From Kalmanozyma brasiliensis GHG001 (taxonomy: Eukaryota > Basidiomycota > Ustilaginomycetes > Ustilaginales), in the NCBI RefSeq assembly GCF_000497045.1, contig NW_015961949.1, forward strand, positions 496,001 to 560,000: 64,000 nucleotides of DNA. Direction: 5' to 3'. Of this stretch, positions 41,066-50,410 are shown piece after piece. Within the stretch, counting starts at the first letter, position 1; each line of letters begins with the position of its first letter. A program made the position numbers and the translations under genes. The notes under the pieces are model-generated. The model ran no database searches and was not told the origin of the DNA. It saw only the letters and a program-made list of their open reading frames with translations.

Positions 41066-42847
41066 ATGGCGCTGGACTCGAAGCTGCCGCAGCCCATCGG
41101 TGCTCCTCATGCATCGAGGCATTACGAGCATGACCGTCAACCCTTCACCCGACGCAAAGCGATCCGCGAGTTCCTCAAAGGCATCTTCGTCGCTCTCTCC
41201 CTCCTGGCCTTCCTCTCCTACCCGCGCTCGACCTTGGACTACATTTCCGATCTCTCCAGCGGCGACCTCCGCTGGCCATGGTCGCACCACCCCATCAAGA
41301 CCAACATCATCCTCCTCATCAGCGATGGCTACGGTCCCGCCTCGGTCACCTTCACTCGCCACTTTGCGCAGGCGCTCAACAACGACACCGACTACACGAG
41401 CCACTTTCAGCTCCCACTCGACACGATTCTGGTGGGCACGCATCGATCGCGCTCCTCGTCGTCGTTGATCACGGACTCGGCGGCAGGAGCGACCGCCTTT
41501 GCGTGCGCCAAAAAGTCGTACAACGGCGCGATCGGGGTGACTCCGGACGGCAAGGCGTGCGGGACGGTCTTCGAGGCCGCCAAGCGTCAAGGATTGCTGA
41601 CGGGCGTGGTGGTGACCTCGAGGTTGACGGACGCTACGCCCGCAGCGTTCATCTCGCATGCCGCGTCCCGGGCCGAAGAGCCGTTAATTGCGAGTCAGAT
41701 GATTGGAGGTGACAAGAACCCTCTAGGTGAGCGAACGCTGGATCTTGCAATCGGCGGTGGTGGGTGCGCCTTCCTGCCCCAGTCCAGCGCAGTCTCCTGT
41801 CGACAGGACGATGAGGACACGGTCGAATACGCACGCTCGCTCGGATGGGACGTCCGCCTCGCATTCCCGACCAACACCTCCGCACCCCTCACCAACGACG
41901 TCTTCGCCGGCAAGCAGCCGAAGCTGCCCTTCATGGCCCTCCTCTCGCCTAGCAACACGCCCTACGAGATCGATCGCGTCAACATTCCCTCCCCGCTGCC
42001 GCTGGCGCCGCAATCGCACTACGCGCGGAAAGCGATCGACCTGCTCTCCGCCTCCTCCACCAAGGGGTTCATCCTCATGATCGAGGGGTCGCAGATCGAT
42101 CTGTGTGCGCATAACAACGATCCGGCGTGTCACGCACGCGAGGCGCTGGCGTACCACGAGACCATCGCGCATGTCAAACGATGGGTGGACAAGCACAACA
42201 CCCGCCGTGAGCGATCGCTGCTGATCTCGACGTCGGACCACGAGACGGGTGGTGTGACGCTGGGCAGGCAGTTGAGTGCGGACTATCCGAACTATGCGTA
42301 CTACCCGGAACGGTTGCTGAATGCCAAGCATTCGACGCCGATCTTGACGGCGGTGCTGATCGACTTTGTGCGGTCGGAGGCGGAGAAGGCGGAGGATGGG
42401 CAGGTGAGCGAGAGCCTCGTGCGCGACTTTATTCGGGAGAAGATCCTCGGTGCGTCAGGGTTGGGCTTCGAAAGCGAAGCGCAGGGGGGCAAGCCCACCG
42501 ATGGGGAGGTCGATCGAGTCTTTGACATCGTCAAAGAGGAGCTGCTGTCCAAACCCACCACCCTCTCGTATACAGCGATCAACCCGCATGTAGCGACAAT
42601 GGACCCCGTGCCGGGCGTCAACCTCGACGATATCCGGCGCGTCATCTCCGACATCGCCGCCCGACGCGCAGAGATCGGCTTCTCCACAAGTGGCCACACG
42701 GGCATCGACATCAACGTCTATGCGTATGGCGCAGAGGCTCGCCGCCTTGAGGGCAACCAGGACAACACCAATATCGGGCACGTCATCAAGCGCATGCTCG
42801 GGTTGGATCTGGATAGCGTGACCAGGGATCTCAATCGTAACAAGTAG
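41066..42847 (+). CDS. PHO8: Vacuolar-type alkaline phosphatase
   Basis: A repressible alkaline phosphatase that releases phosphate from monoesters in the vacuole; type II membrane protein. I start at the ATG at 41066 (593 residues), because the frame upstream has only non-ATG codons. A single membrane segment, GIFVALSLLAFLSY, at about residues 39-52 follows a basic cytosolic tail. The catalytic site is visible: metal-binding Asp87 in LLISDGYG, nucleophile Ser138 in TDSAAGATAFA, then MIEGSQID, STSDHETGG and, near the C terminus, SGHTG, which supplies the last metal-binding histidine. Length and order fit PHO8 and fungal homologues. Single exon. Autophagy of the vacuolar lumen is a usual context, and ATG12 is nearby, but that is coincidence as far as I can tell. 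Confidence 0.94.
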   Translation: MALDSKLPQPIGAPHASRHYEHDRQPFTRRKAIREFLKGIFVALSLLAFLSYPRSTLDYISDLSSGDLRWPWSHHPIKTNIILLISDGYGPASVTFTRHFAQALNNDTDYTSHFQLPLDTILVGTHRSRSSSSLITDSAAGATAFACAKKSYNGAIGVTPDGKACGTVFEAAKRQGLLTGVVVTSRLTDATPAAFISHAASRAEEPLIASQMIGGDKNPLGERTLDLAIGGGGCAFLPQSSAVSCRQDDEDTVEYARSLGWDVRLAFPTNTSAPLTNDVFAGKQPKLPFMALLSPSNTPYEIDRVNIPSPLPLAPQSHYARKAIDLLSASSTKGFILMIEGSQIDLCAHNNDPACHAREALAYHETIAHVKRWVDKHNTRRERSLLISTSDHETGGVTLGRQLSADYPNYAYYPERLLNAKHSTPILTAVLIDFVRSEAEKAEDGQVSESLVRDFIREKILGASGLGFESEAQGGKPTDGEVDRVFDIVKEELLSKPTTLSYTAINPHVATMDPVPGVNLDDIRRVISDIAARRAEIGFSTSGHTGIDINVYAYGAEARRLEGNQDNTNIGHVIKRMLGLDLDSVTRDLNRNK

Positions 42848-43386
42848 AGTGGAAGACTGATGCAATCGAATCATATAGACGCTCGCGCGAAAGCACAGAC
42901 GACGGAACAAGATTGAAGAACCGATTCAAAGGATTGCTGGATTGAGGTGATGACAGGCAAAGCTGCCGATTTTGACATGAGAGACTATGTATGGATGAGG
43001 TGACGGATTTCGCTTCTGCCGTTCCCAAAATGTCTGGTCTGCCGAAGGGATGGAAAAGTATACAAGGTGGCAGACGGCCGACAAGTTGAGCGTGCGAGGC
43101 AGAAGCGGAAGTTCGTTGAACAGCGCACAGGCTGGATGAGAGACGCCCCGACCTTCGAAGCAGCCCAGCGAATCCAAAACACAACTGCTGCGAAGATGAG
43201 GCAGATCACACCCGTCTGCCGTGCGCTGAGGATGTTCAACGTTTTGATGTGATTCAACGAGCGAGGTCGTCAAAGGGAATAGTGGGACAATGCAAGAGAG
43301 ATGGTACACGACGAACAGAACACAAAACGCGAGACAAGAGCAGAAGCATCATCTTTCAACGATGCCGATGCTGGTATCGTGCGCGC
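42848..43386. other. Convergent intergenic region PHO8 / RPL7
   Basis: 3' flanks of two convergent genes. Nothing further recognised. Confidence 0.4.
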
Positions 43387-44987
43387 TCAGTTCATTCGGC
43401 GGACGAGAGCGTTGATAGCCTCGCCACGGTCACCGGTGTTGCCGCCCTCGGTGTAGTGGGGGATCTTCTTGCCCTTGAAGCCGCCGTTGGGGTTCGACAG
43501 CTTGAAGGCCCACAGGAAGTTGGTGACGGCCTTGAAGTTGGGGCCGCAGGTGGCGATCTCGTGGACAATGTCCTCGATCGAGAGGATGCCGTACTTGCCG
43601 AGGTTCTCCTCGATGACCTTGTTGTCGTTGATGGGGAGACGCTGGCGGTTGACCTTGGCGTAACCACGCTTGTAGACGAGCTCGCGGATCGACTTGAGGT
43701 TGGGGGCGCCGTAGGTGACGTAAGGCTGGACGAGCTGGAGCATTTGCGAGGTGGCCTTGGTCAATCGGACAAAGACACCGTTGTTGATCTGGAGGAGACG
43801 CAGGAGCTGCAGAATCTTGCGGGGCTTGGGGGCAATGTTGTTGATACCGCGGAGACGGATGACGAAGACGACCTTGGGCTGGCCGGCAACGTAGAAGTCA
43901 CCCTTGGCCTTGGCGGCACGACGGAGACGGATCTCCTCGCGCTCGGCGGCACGGTACTCCTTGGTGTACTGCTCGGCACGCTTGAAGATGACCTTGCGGC
44001 TGGCGCGGTTGGCCTGAGTAGCGGAAGCGGCGTGAAAGATGAACGGGAAAGACAAAGGTCAGAGATCTGTCTCGCGACATGATGACAAGTCCACGATGTA
44101 GCCGCGACTCGCATGCCTTGCAACATATCCAACACCGGTCCATTCCGATCGATCCTGCTCCATCCGTACCTGGATGCCGCAACTTGTGCGCATCGCATCC
44201 GATCAAAGATCAACCTCAGCCCCGAAAGATGGTATAATTTCGGCAGCATCGTCCGAGGACTAGCCCGAAGTGTTGGTTGTGATGCATCACTGTGTTGCTC
44301 CTTGATCGCTATTTCCTTGCTTCTCCTATATCTGATTTTCCTAGCTTCGATTCCATGACTGGTCTGCAAGATAGCTCTCCATATGCTATGCTCCTTGTTG
44401 TCCACCTGCGAGTCGGGCACGTATGCGAAAAGATGCTTACCTTCTTGGTCTCGGCGGCCTTGGCGGCCTTCTCCTCACGAGCCTTGGCGTCCGACTTCCT
44501 CTTCTTGAGGAGAGTCTCGGGGACGAGGACGTCGTGAGCGGCGGGAACGGTGCTGTGGAAGGCAATAAGTAGTGGCGAGAATGTCAGCTTTCATGCTGTG
44601 GTCGAGATGCAGAAGTGTCCAGTAGAGATGCGATCGTGGCATGAGCAGTCAACTCGGGTCGATATAGATGCGTCGTCGAGGGTGTGGTTGGTATGTGATC
44701 CATGCTGCCTAACTTATCCTACATCCACCTTCAACTTGCCATCGAACCTGATGCACTGTTGTCTCGAGCAGCATTTCCTCCTGCTAACAATGCTGAGATC
44801 CGGTGGTGCCGTTCCCAAGCTCCTGCTGCTGTTGTCCGTCGGTGGAGGTGCCACATGGTGAATCATGGTAGGTGGCGCACTACATGTGCTACTGCTGGGG
44901 CTGCGTCGGTGGCCGAGGACTGCTATTGATATGCCGTAGATCGCATCACTCTGGTACGAATGATACGTACGTTCGCTGAGTAGCCAT
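43387..44987 (-). CDS. RPL7: 60S ribosomal protein L7 (uL30), three exons
   Basis: A large-subunit ribosomal protein. Exons on the minus strand are 44971-44987 (17 nt, MATQR + AC), 44441-44552 (112 nt) and 43387-44013 (627 nt). The introns are 418 nt (donor GTACGT) and 427 nt (donor GTAAG, acceptor CTCAG). The assembled 251-residue protein begins [20 protein letters not shown] and continues [18 protein letters not shown] into [16 protein letters not shown]. It includes the uL30 core [32 protein letters not shown] and the end LVRRMN. Length and the two-intron layout with tiny first exons resemble yeast RPL7A/B. Both introns are much longer than others in the window. Intron 2 carries a C/D snoRNA (separate entry). 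Intron 1 has a C-box-like GTGATGC but no matching D box. Confidence 0.95.
44211..44297 (-). ncRNA. Intronic C/D box snoRNA (snR39/snR39b family candidate)
   Basis: Within RPL7 intron 2. On the transcribed strand a C-box-like GTGATGC (44290-44284) and a D box CTGA (44219-44216) are flanked by complementary CAAC (44297-44294) and GTTG (44214-44211), a terminal stem. One base upstream of the D box is ACCATCTTTCGGG (44233-44221). It is perfectly complementary to the 25S rRNA segment CCCGAAAGATGGT. By the fifth-nucleotide rule, the guided base is the G after CCC, equivalent to G805 in yeast numbering. Yeast methylates G805 with snR39b and A807 with snR39/snR59, and the latter two sit in RPL7 introns. 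The C box has one deviation from RUGAUGA. Expression is unverified. Confidence 0.78.
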
Positions 44988-45569
44988 TGTGCTTGATGGG
45001 GGGATGGGTGATGACGAGATGGTGTGGAAAGCAAAGGGTGGATTCGATATCGACGAGTAGGCAGGCTCACGCTCGCAACCTCAAAATATCGAATCGCTCT
45101 CTGACTGGCTAAGTGACTGGCTGCACTTTGCGAAGTTTCTCAAATCCCACCAAGAGTGCCTGTCTGCAACCCTGAAATTTCATCGGGCCTGCTCACGGCT
45201 CTCGGCGAGAAGTTCGATGTGGCTAACGCCAAGTTGGCAGACACACCTTGAGGCTGCAGCTGGCGGCCTGACCGTTCTGGTGAGTGAATGCGGCTGGAGA
45301 GCGCGAGCACGACGAGATTTCGCAAAAGGGGCCAATTCCTTGCTGAGATCACATGCGAATTACAGAGCTCGGCCGAGGTCCAAACGTTCTAGTTTGAGAT
45401 CACGATTATGATTGCTTATCTAATACAGATCAATCTGGATCGCAGCGCTCAGATCAACACTCGACCCGCATGCATGGGTTGGACCCTGAAAGGCTCTCCG
45501 CTCAGCACTCACGAGTGACACCATCTCAGGCTCTCATTCCTGCAGCACAGCTCGCCAGCGTTCTACACA
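44988..45569. promoter_or_regulatory. Divergent promoter RPL7 / ATG12
   Basis: 582 bp between divergent starts; holds the ribosomal-protein promoter. No other gene recognised. Confidence 0.4.
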
Positions 45570-46407
45570 ATGGCGTCCGGCCTGCTGACTCCGAATCAAG
45601 GTGCGCATGTATTTCTGAATCATAGCCTGCCACGACCGACACGACGCTGACCCTTGGAGTCTGTGCTTGAATCGTGTGGTCATAGAGATGGATCGACAGC
45701 TCGGGTCTGCGGTCTCAATAGCATCAAGCGGCAGTCCTTCCGCTGCGGCACTCCAGGCGCTCGAGCAGTACAAGAAGAAAGATGCGTCCAAAGGTACATT
45801 GCTCGTTCACCTTGCTAGCTGAACGACGTGGTCAACACGCTGACAATCCGAACCGTCTCTGCTCTGCCGATCTTCCTATAGTCGTCGTGCGGTTCAAGGC
45901 CATCGGCAATGCTCCCATCATGAAGGTACGCGCTCGCAATCCTATCAAACAGCTCGCACTGTGCGAAACTGAGCTTGAAAACTGACATTCTGCACGCCTC
46001 GTCGACCTTCAGAACAACCACTTTCGCATCACAGCCTTCAACCGCTTCCAAGCGGTTACCGTCTTCTTGCGGAAGGAGCTCAACTTCAAGCCCACAGACT
46101 CACTCGTACGTCCTCCTCGTGATAATCCGTCTTGTCCAGCCACACCAGTACTGACTGAAGTGATTTCGCCCTGCGTACCCATTGCCCTACCTGCAACAGT
46201 TCTTGTATATCAACGCTTCGTTCAGCCCGGCGCCGGATGACACGGTGGGCAACCTCTTCAGGGTAAGCATTCTCGCGCTCCGAGCTACACGCGATGCGCA
46301 AAAGTATGCTGACTCGAATTCGCGATCTTGCTTCAATCGACATCTAGTGCTTCGGCACCGAAGGTCACCTCATAGTCAACTACAGCACAACAGCTGCTTG
46401 GGGCTAG
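45570..46407 (+). CDS. ATG12: Autophagy ubiquitin-like protein Atg12, six exons
   Basis: Atg12 is conjugated to Atg5 and acts in lipidation of Atg8 during autophagosome formation. The gene is not an open frame in genomic DNA and was assembled by hand. Exons are 45570-45600, 45686-45793, 45882-45925, 46013-46105, 46200-46262 and 46348-46407. All five introns are 85-94 nt with GT/AG ends and CTGAC-type branch sites where checked. The spliced frame gives 132 residues. The ubiquitin-like fold is clear: VVVRFKAIGNAPIMK, ITAFNRFQAVTVFLRKEL, FKPTDSLFLYINASFSPAPD and [27 protein letters not shown]. It ends in the conjugation glycine directly before TAG. Assignment is very strong; the N-terminal exon is less conserved and could differ slightly. 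Confidence 0.92.
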
Positions 46408-46627
46408 ACGCTGTCCTCGTGATCAACAAACAAACATGGACCTGTACAGATACCCGAGGCAATCACACACACCTCAATGACACTGCTCTCACAACATTCA
46501 CAGCGCGACACGAACAGCGCGACACTAGCGTTCTCAGGAAGAGGGAAAGGGGATGAGATTCCGAAGAGGTCCGAAGATACAATCCGAGCATGAACACGAA
46601 GCAGAAGGGAAGAGCAGCAGTCGTCGA

Positions 46628-49600
46628 CTAGTACACCTCGAGAACGTAGCGCTCGTCCTCCTTGAGGGCCTCCATCTTCTTCTCGGCCTGGTCCTTGGTC
46701 AGGCCCTTCTTCACGAAAGCGCCCACGAGCGCCTCGTGAATGTCGGGCACGGGCCAGGTAGGACCGCAGACGAAGAAGTAACCCTTCTGGCCCTCCTCGA
46801 CGTCCTCGTCGTTGATGAGACCGTCCTGCAGGACCACCTCGGCCTTGCCACCAGCCTTCTCGAGCTTCTCGATCTCGGGACCGAGGTACTGCGTCAGCAG
46901 ATCGCCGTCCTCGAGGATCTTGTGCTGGATGTAGACCTTCTTGGACGTGTCACGCGAGAAGGCGAGGCCCATGTGCTGGATGACGCCGTCCTGCGTGTAA
47001 GCCTCGAGCTCCTCTCCGTACAAATACTCGGAGGAACGGTAGCGCGAGCCAAAGTAGTAGACAAGAGGACCGACGTCGATGCCCTGGGCCTTCTTGTGCG
47101 CACGAGCCTGGATGAAGGCACGGAAGGGAGCAGCTCCGGTACCGAGACCGGCCATGATGATGGGCTGCGAGTCGATGGGTGGCAGCTTCATCACCGAGGG
47201 TTTGAGCGAGACGGTGACCTTGGCACCGGGCTTGAGCTGCGACAGGTAGCGCGTGCACTGACCGTAGCGAGGGCTACCACTGGGCGTCTTCCAGTCGACG
47301 GTGACGATCAGCAGGTGAATCGACTCGCCGACAGCAGCCTGAGCCGAAGCGATCGAGTAGTGACGAGGCTTGATCGGCTCGACGAGCGTCAGCAGCTGGT
47401 CGATGGGCAGACGGGCCGAGGGGAACATGCGGAGCACATCGGCGTACGTGAGCGTCTCGATCTCCGAGAGCTTCTTAAAGGTGAACGAGCCCTCAGCGGA
47501 GCTGATGAAGCGCAACCAGCGAGCCTCGTCGCGATTGCTGGCCAGCTTGCCAAGCTCCTCGTAGAAGCGCTTGGGAGGCTTACCGAAGATGTCGAGGTTC
47601 TGCTGCAGGGTCTGGAATACGGTGCGGCTCTCGTGCTTGCCGGCCTCGGTGAGGCTGGGAGCGTTGACGATCTCGTCGGCATCGAAGCCAGCCCACTTGA
47701 TGAAGTCGGCAACCTCCTGCTCGTCGTTCCAGCCGTGAATACCGAGCGCCTCACCGACCTCGTACTTGAGATCGGTCCCCTTGGTGCTGAGCTCCATGTG
47801 GAAGACGTTACGGTCGTAGTCGACGGGAGTGAGACGGCGGTTTTCGGTGACCTCGACGACCCAGGTCTGCTCGGGCAGATCGGGTCGGAGGGCCTCGGGC
47901 TTGGTGTCGTACGCCTCGGAGAAGAGGTGCTGCCAGGCAGACTGGGCCCACGTGCTGCGGAAGGGAGCCACCTCAACGCCGACAGTTGCAGCGTCAGGGT
48001 TGGGTCCGAAGCTGTTGTAGCGGATCTGGGTGGGACGCAGGGGAGCGTTCTCCTCGGCCTCCGAGACGGGCTCGGCCTTGGACCACTCGTCGTCGTTGAA
48101 GGCGTGGAGCTGGATGGCGCTCTCAGCAGCAGTAACGAGACCCTCAACACCATCGATACCGACGGGTGCCGTGCCGATGACACGCTTGAGGAAAGCGGCG
48201 AGGGCGGCGCCAGACGTGTTGAGCTGGACACGCAAAACAGCGACGAGGAGCACGGCGGCGGCGATCTCGGCGGGCACAACATTGTCGCCCACCTTGGCCT
48301 TACCACCGCTAGCGTTAGCAGTCTTGGTGTTGAGCTTGTCGACGACGGCAGCAGCGTCGACGAGCAAGAGGCGAGCGCTCTTCTGAGCGAGCACGCGCTT
48401 GTCCTCGGCACGCAGCTTCGAGTCGAGCTCGGCAACCTCCCAACCAGGCGTGTTGAAGATGACAGTGCCGCCACGGACGAGCGACTGGAAGGGAGCGTAG
48501 CTCTTGAGCGTGGTAGCCGGGTCGCTGACGACGAGCACCTTGGCCGCGTTCTCCTCGGCGGCCAGGACGATGGGGGCGTCGGCAGCGGACTCGGGTCGGC
48601 TGGAGAGGATGATGTCGGAGCGAATGATCCCCGAAGCCTCAAAGTTGTCGTAACGCGAAAGCAGACGAGCGTGAAGCTGAGTGTCGGCACCGCGGTCACG
48701 GATGGCGCGAGCGGTGAGCTGAGCGAGAGGAGCGGTGGGGCTGGTCTCGCTATCGAAGAAGGTGACAACCGAAGCACCGGAGAGGGCGAGCAGGTCGGCG
48801 TGGGTCTCGGCAGCCTCGTCGAGGACATCCTGAAGCTTCAGAGCGGTCTTGTGGTTGGCGCTGAGCGTCTCAAGCAGCTTGTGAAGCTCGCCTGCGGTCA
48901 GGTCCTGACCAGGTGCGATGGCGACGGGGAAGACGTGGGAGGGCACGTCGGAGCCGGCGAATTCACTGCCGAAAACGGACGAGACCATGTCCTCGTAGAG
49001 CTGAGCAGAGTCGGCACCGCCAGAGACCTCCTCGAGAATGTGGAGGCTCTCGACGGACTTGGGCAGAGCCTTGCGGAGGTCAGCCTCGTCCCAGTCTCGC
49101 AGGCTGCGGACCGAGAGCAAGCCGACGTTGTGGCGGACGGCAGGAGGCAAGGTGACGAGCACGGCACGAGCAGCCTGACTGTGGGAGCCGCTGGGGACGA
49201 CGAGGACGGTCTGGGCCTTGGGCGAGCCAGTAAAGTTGAAAGGCTCGGGCACGTCGACCTTTTGACCCTTGGTAGGGATGTTGAGAAGGCCCACCTCGCG
49301 ACCGGCAAAGGCGCCGTCAAAGACATGAACGACGTTCTTGTTGGACTGGTAGGCGTACTGAGCGAAATCGACGGCCTCCTGGCGAGTAGCGGAGAGCAGC
49401 ACCTCGAACGAGTCGCCGAGGGCAGCAGCAGCCGAGAGAACCGAGGCGTAGTCGTTGGTGATGGCAAGCTCGTCCTCGTGCTCGGCATTGTAGGTAGCAG
49501 CCGAGACGTGCAGAACGAGCTTGGCGTTGTCAGAGCCGTGGTAAGAGGCGAGAGTGGGAGCCATAGCAGCGAAGCCAGCTGCGTTGGTGAGGGCGGTCAC

Positions 49601-50410
49601 AACCTTGGCGGGCTCAGTGGACGAAGAGCCACCCTTGCTGTTGAGGTAGCCAATGATGGCATTACCAGCACCGGAGCGAGTCTGCATCTTGAAGACCGAG
49701 GGACGGTTCTTGAACCAGCCCTTCTCGGCAGCCTGTTGAGCCTCCTTCTCGCTGTAGGAGCCAAAGCCACCGTTAGCCTCGCTCTCGTAGCTAAAGATAG
49801 CAGTGCTGTTGCCGTAGGCGATCGAGTCGATGGCAGCAGTGCTGGTGAGCTTGGTGCTGGAGACACCGAGCAACCAAGACTGAGCGGCGACCTTGGCAGC
49901 AATCTCGGCCTCGGTGGGTCCTTGGACGGTGCTGAGGTCCATGCGAGCCTCGAGGTGCTTAGCGCGGTTGGCAGGCGAAGGCTCAGGAGCGGCGGCGTTG
50001 TCGGGCTGAGAGTTGACGAGGCCAGTGAGTTTCTGGCCGCCGGCGGTAGCATCGACGCCGCTGGGAGCGACGTGACCAGGAAGCTGTGGCTTGGCAGGAG
50101 CAACAGGTCCGGGACCCTTGGCGTCAACATCGTCGAGCTGCTTGGAAGCAGGAGGGTCGACACGGCCGGTACCGTTGATGCCAGCGAGAGGAGTGGAAGC
50201 GTCCTTGGCAGTGACAGCAGTGGTAGAGGACGACTTGGATTCGCTGGAGCGCAGCTTGGCGTCCGAGACCTTACGCTTGATCGACTTGTTGGGCTTGTGA
50301 GCGGGAGCGAAAGCAGCACGCGACAGAGCGAGCGTGCCAGCGCCGATGGCAAGACCACCGGCAAAGATGGCAGCGCTGTGGTAGAGCGTCTGCGACGAAG
50401 TAGCAGCCAT
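46628..50410 (-). CDS. MET10: Sulfite reductase (NADPH) flavoprotein alpha subunit
   Basis: Passes electrons from NADPH through FAD and FMN to the hemoprotein beta subunit (Met5-type) for reduction of sulfite to sulfide in methionine and cysteine synthesis. The 1260-residue single-exon protein has the fungal layout. The middle region (about 190-500) resembles a pyruvate-ferredoxin-oxidoreductase-like domain (SIAYGNSTAIFSYESEANGG; HVFDGAFAGREVG). The ferredoxin-reductase module follows, with the FAD motif RHYSIAS at 1016-1022, the NADPH site GLGTGAAPFR at 1088-1097, FGSRYRSSEYLYGEEL, and FFVCGP near 1212-1217, ending in RYVLEVY. An unusual detail is a hydrophobic stretch at about 11-33 (LYHSAAIFAGGLAIGAGTLALSRAA), though the enzyme is expected to be soluble. 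A GAGTCA (TGACTC on the coding strand, a Gcn4-type core) lies about 290 bp upstream. Confidence 0.94.
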   Translation of the reverse strand: MAATSSQTLYHSAAIFAGGLAIGAGTLALSRAAFAPAHKPNKSIKRKVSDAKLRSSESKSSSTTAVTAKDASTPLAGINGTGRVDPPASKQLDDVDAKGPGPVAPAKPQLPGHVAPSGVDATAGGQKLTGLVNSQPDNAAAPEPSPANRAKHLEARMDLSTVQGPTEAEIAAKVAAQSWLLGVSSTKLTSTAAIDSIAYGNSTAIFSYESEANGGFGSYSEKEAQQAAEKGWFKNRPSVFKMQTRSGAGNAIIGYLNSKGGSSSTEPAKVVTALTNAAGFAAMAPTLASYHGSDNAKLVLHVSAATYNAEHEDELAITNDYASVLSAAAALGDSFEVLLSATRQEAVDFAQYAYQSNKNVVHVFDGAFAGREVGLLNIPTKGQKVDVPEPFNFTGSPKAQTVLVVPSGSHSQAARAVLVTLPPAVRHNVGLLSVRSLRDWDEADLRKALPKSVESLHILEEVSGGADSAQLYEDMVSSVFGSEFAGSDVPSHVFPVAIAPGQDLTAGELHKLLETLSANHKTALKLQDVLDEAAETHADLLALSGASVVTFFDSETSPTAPLAQLTARAIRDRGADTQLHARLLSRYDNFEASGIIRSDIILSSRPESAADAPIVLAAEENAAKVLVVSDPATTLKSYAPFQSLVRGGTVIFNTPGWEVAELDSKLRAEDKRVLAQKSARLLLVDAAAVVDKLNTKTANASGGKAKVGDNVVPAEIAAAVLLVAVLRVQLNTSGAALAAFLKRVIGTAPVGIDGVEGLVTAAESAIQLHAFNDDEWSKAEPVSEAEENAPLRPTQIRYNSFGPNPDAATVGVEVAPFRSTWAQSAWQHLFSEAYDTKPEALRPDLPEQTWVVEVTENRRLTPVDYDRNVFHMELSTKGTDLKYEVGEALGIHGWNDEQEVADFIKWAGFDADEIVNAPSLTEAGKHESRTVFQTLQQNLDIFGKPPKRFYEELGKLASNRDEARWLRFISSAEGSFTFKKLSEIETLTYADVLRMFPSARLPIDQLLTLVEPIKPRHYSIASAQAAVGESIHLLIVTVDWKTPSGSPRYGQCTRYLSQLKPGAKVTVSLKPSVMKLPPIDSQPIIMAGLGTGAAPFRAFIQARAHKKAQGIDVGPLVYYFGSRYRSSEYLYGEELEAYTQDGVIQHMGLAFSRDTSKKVYIQHKILEDGDLLTQYLGPEIEKLEKAGGKAEVVLQDGLINDEDVEEGQKGYFFVCGPTWPVPDIHEALVGAFVKKGLTKDQAEKKMEALKEDERYVLEVY

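Noticed and set aside
44944..44950. C-box-like GTGATGC in RPL7 intron 1
   Set aside because: No D box or terminal stem at a suitable distance and no rRNA complement was identified, so a second snoRNA is not supported.
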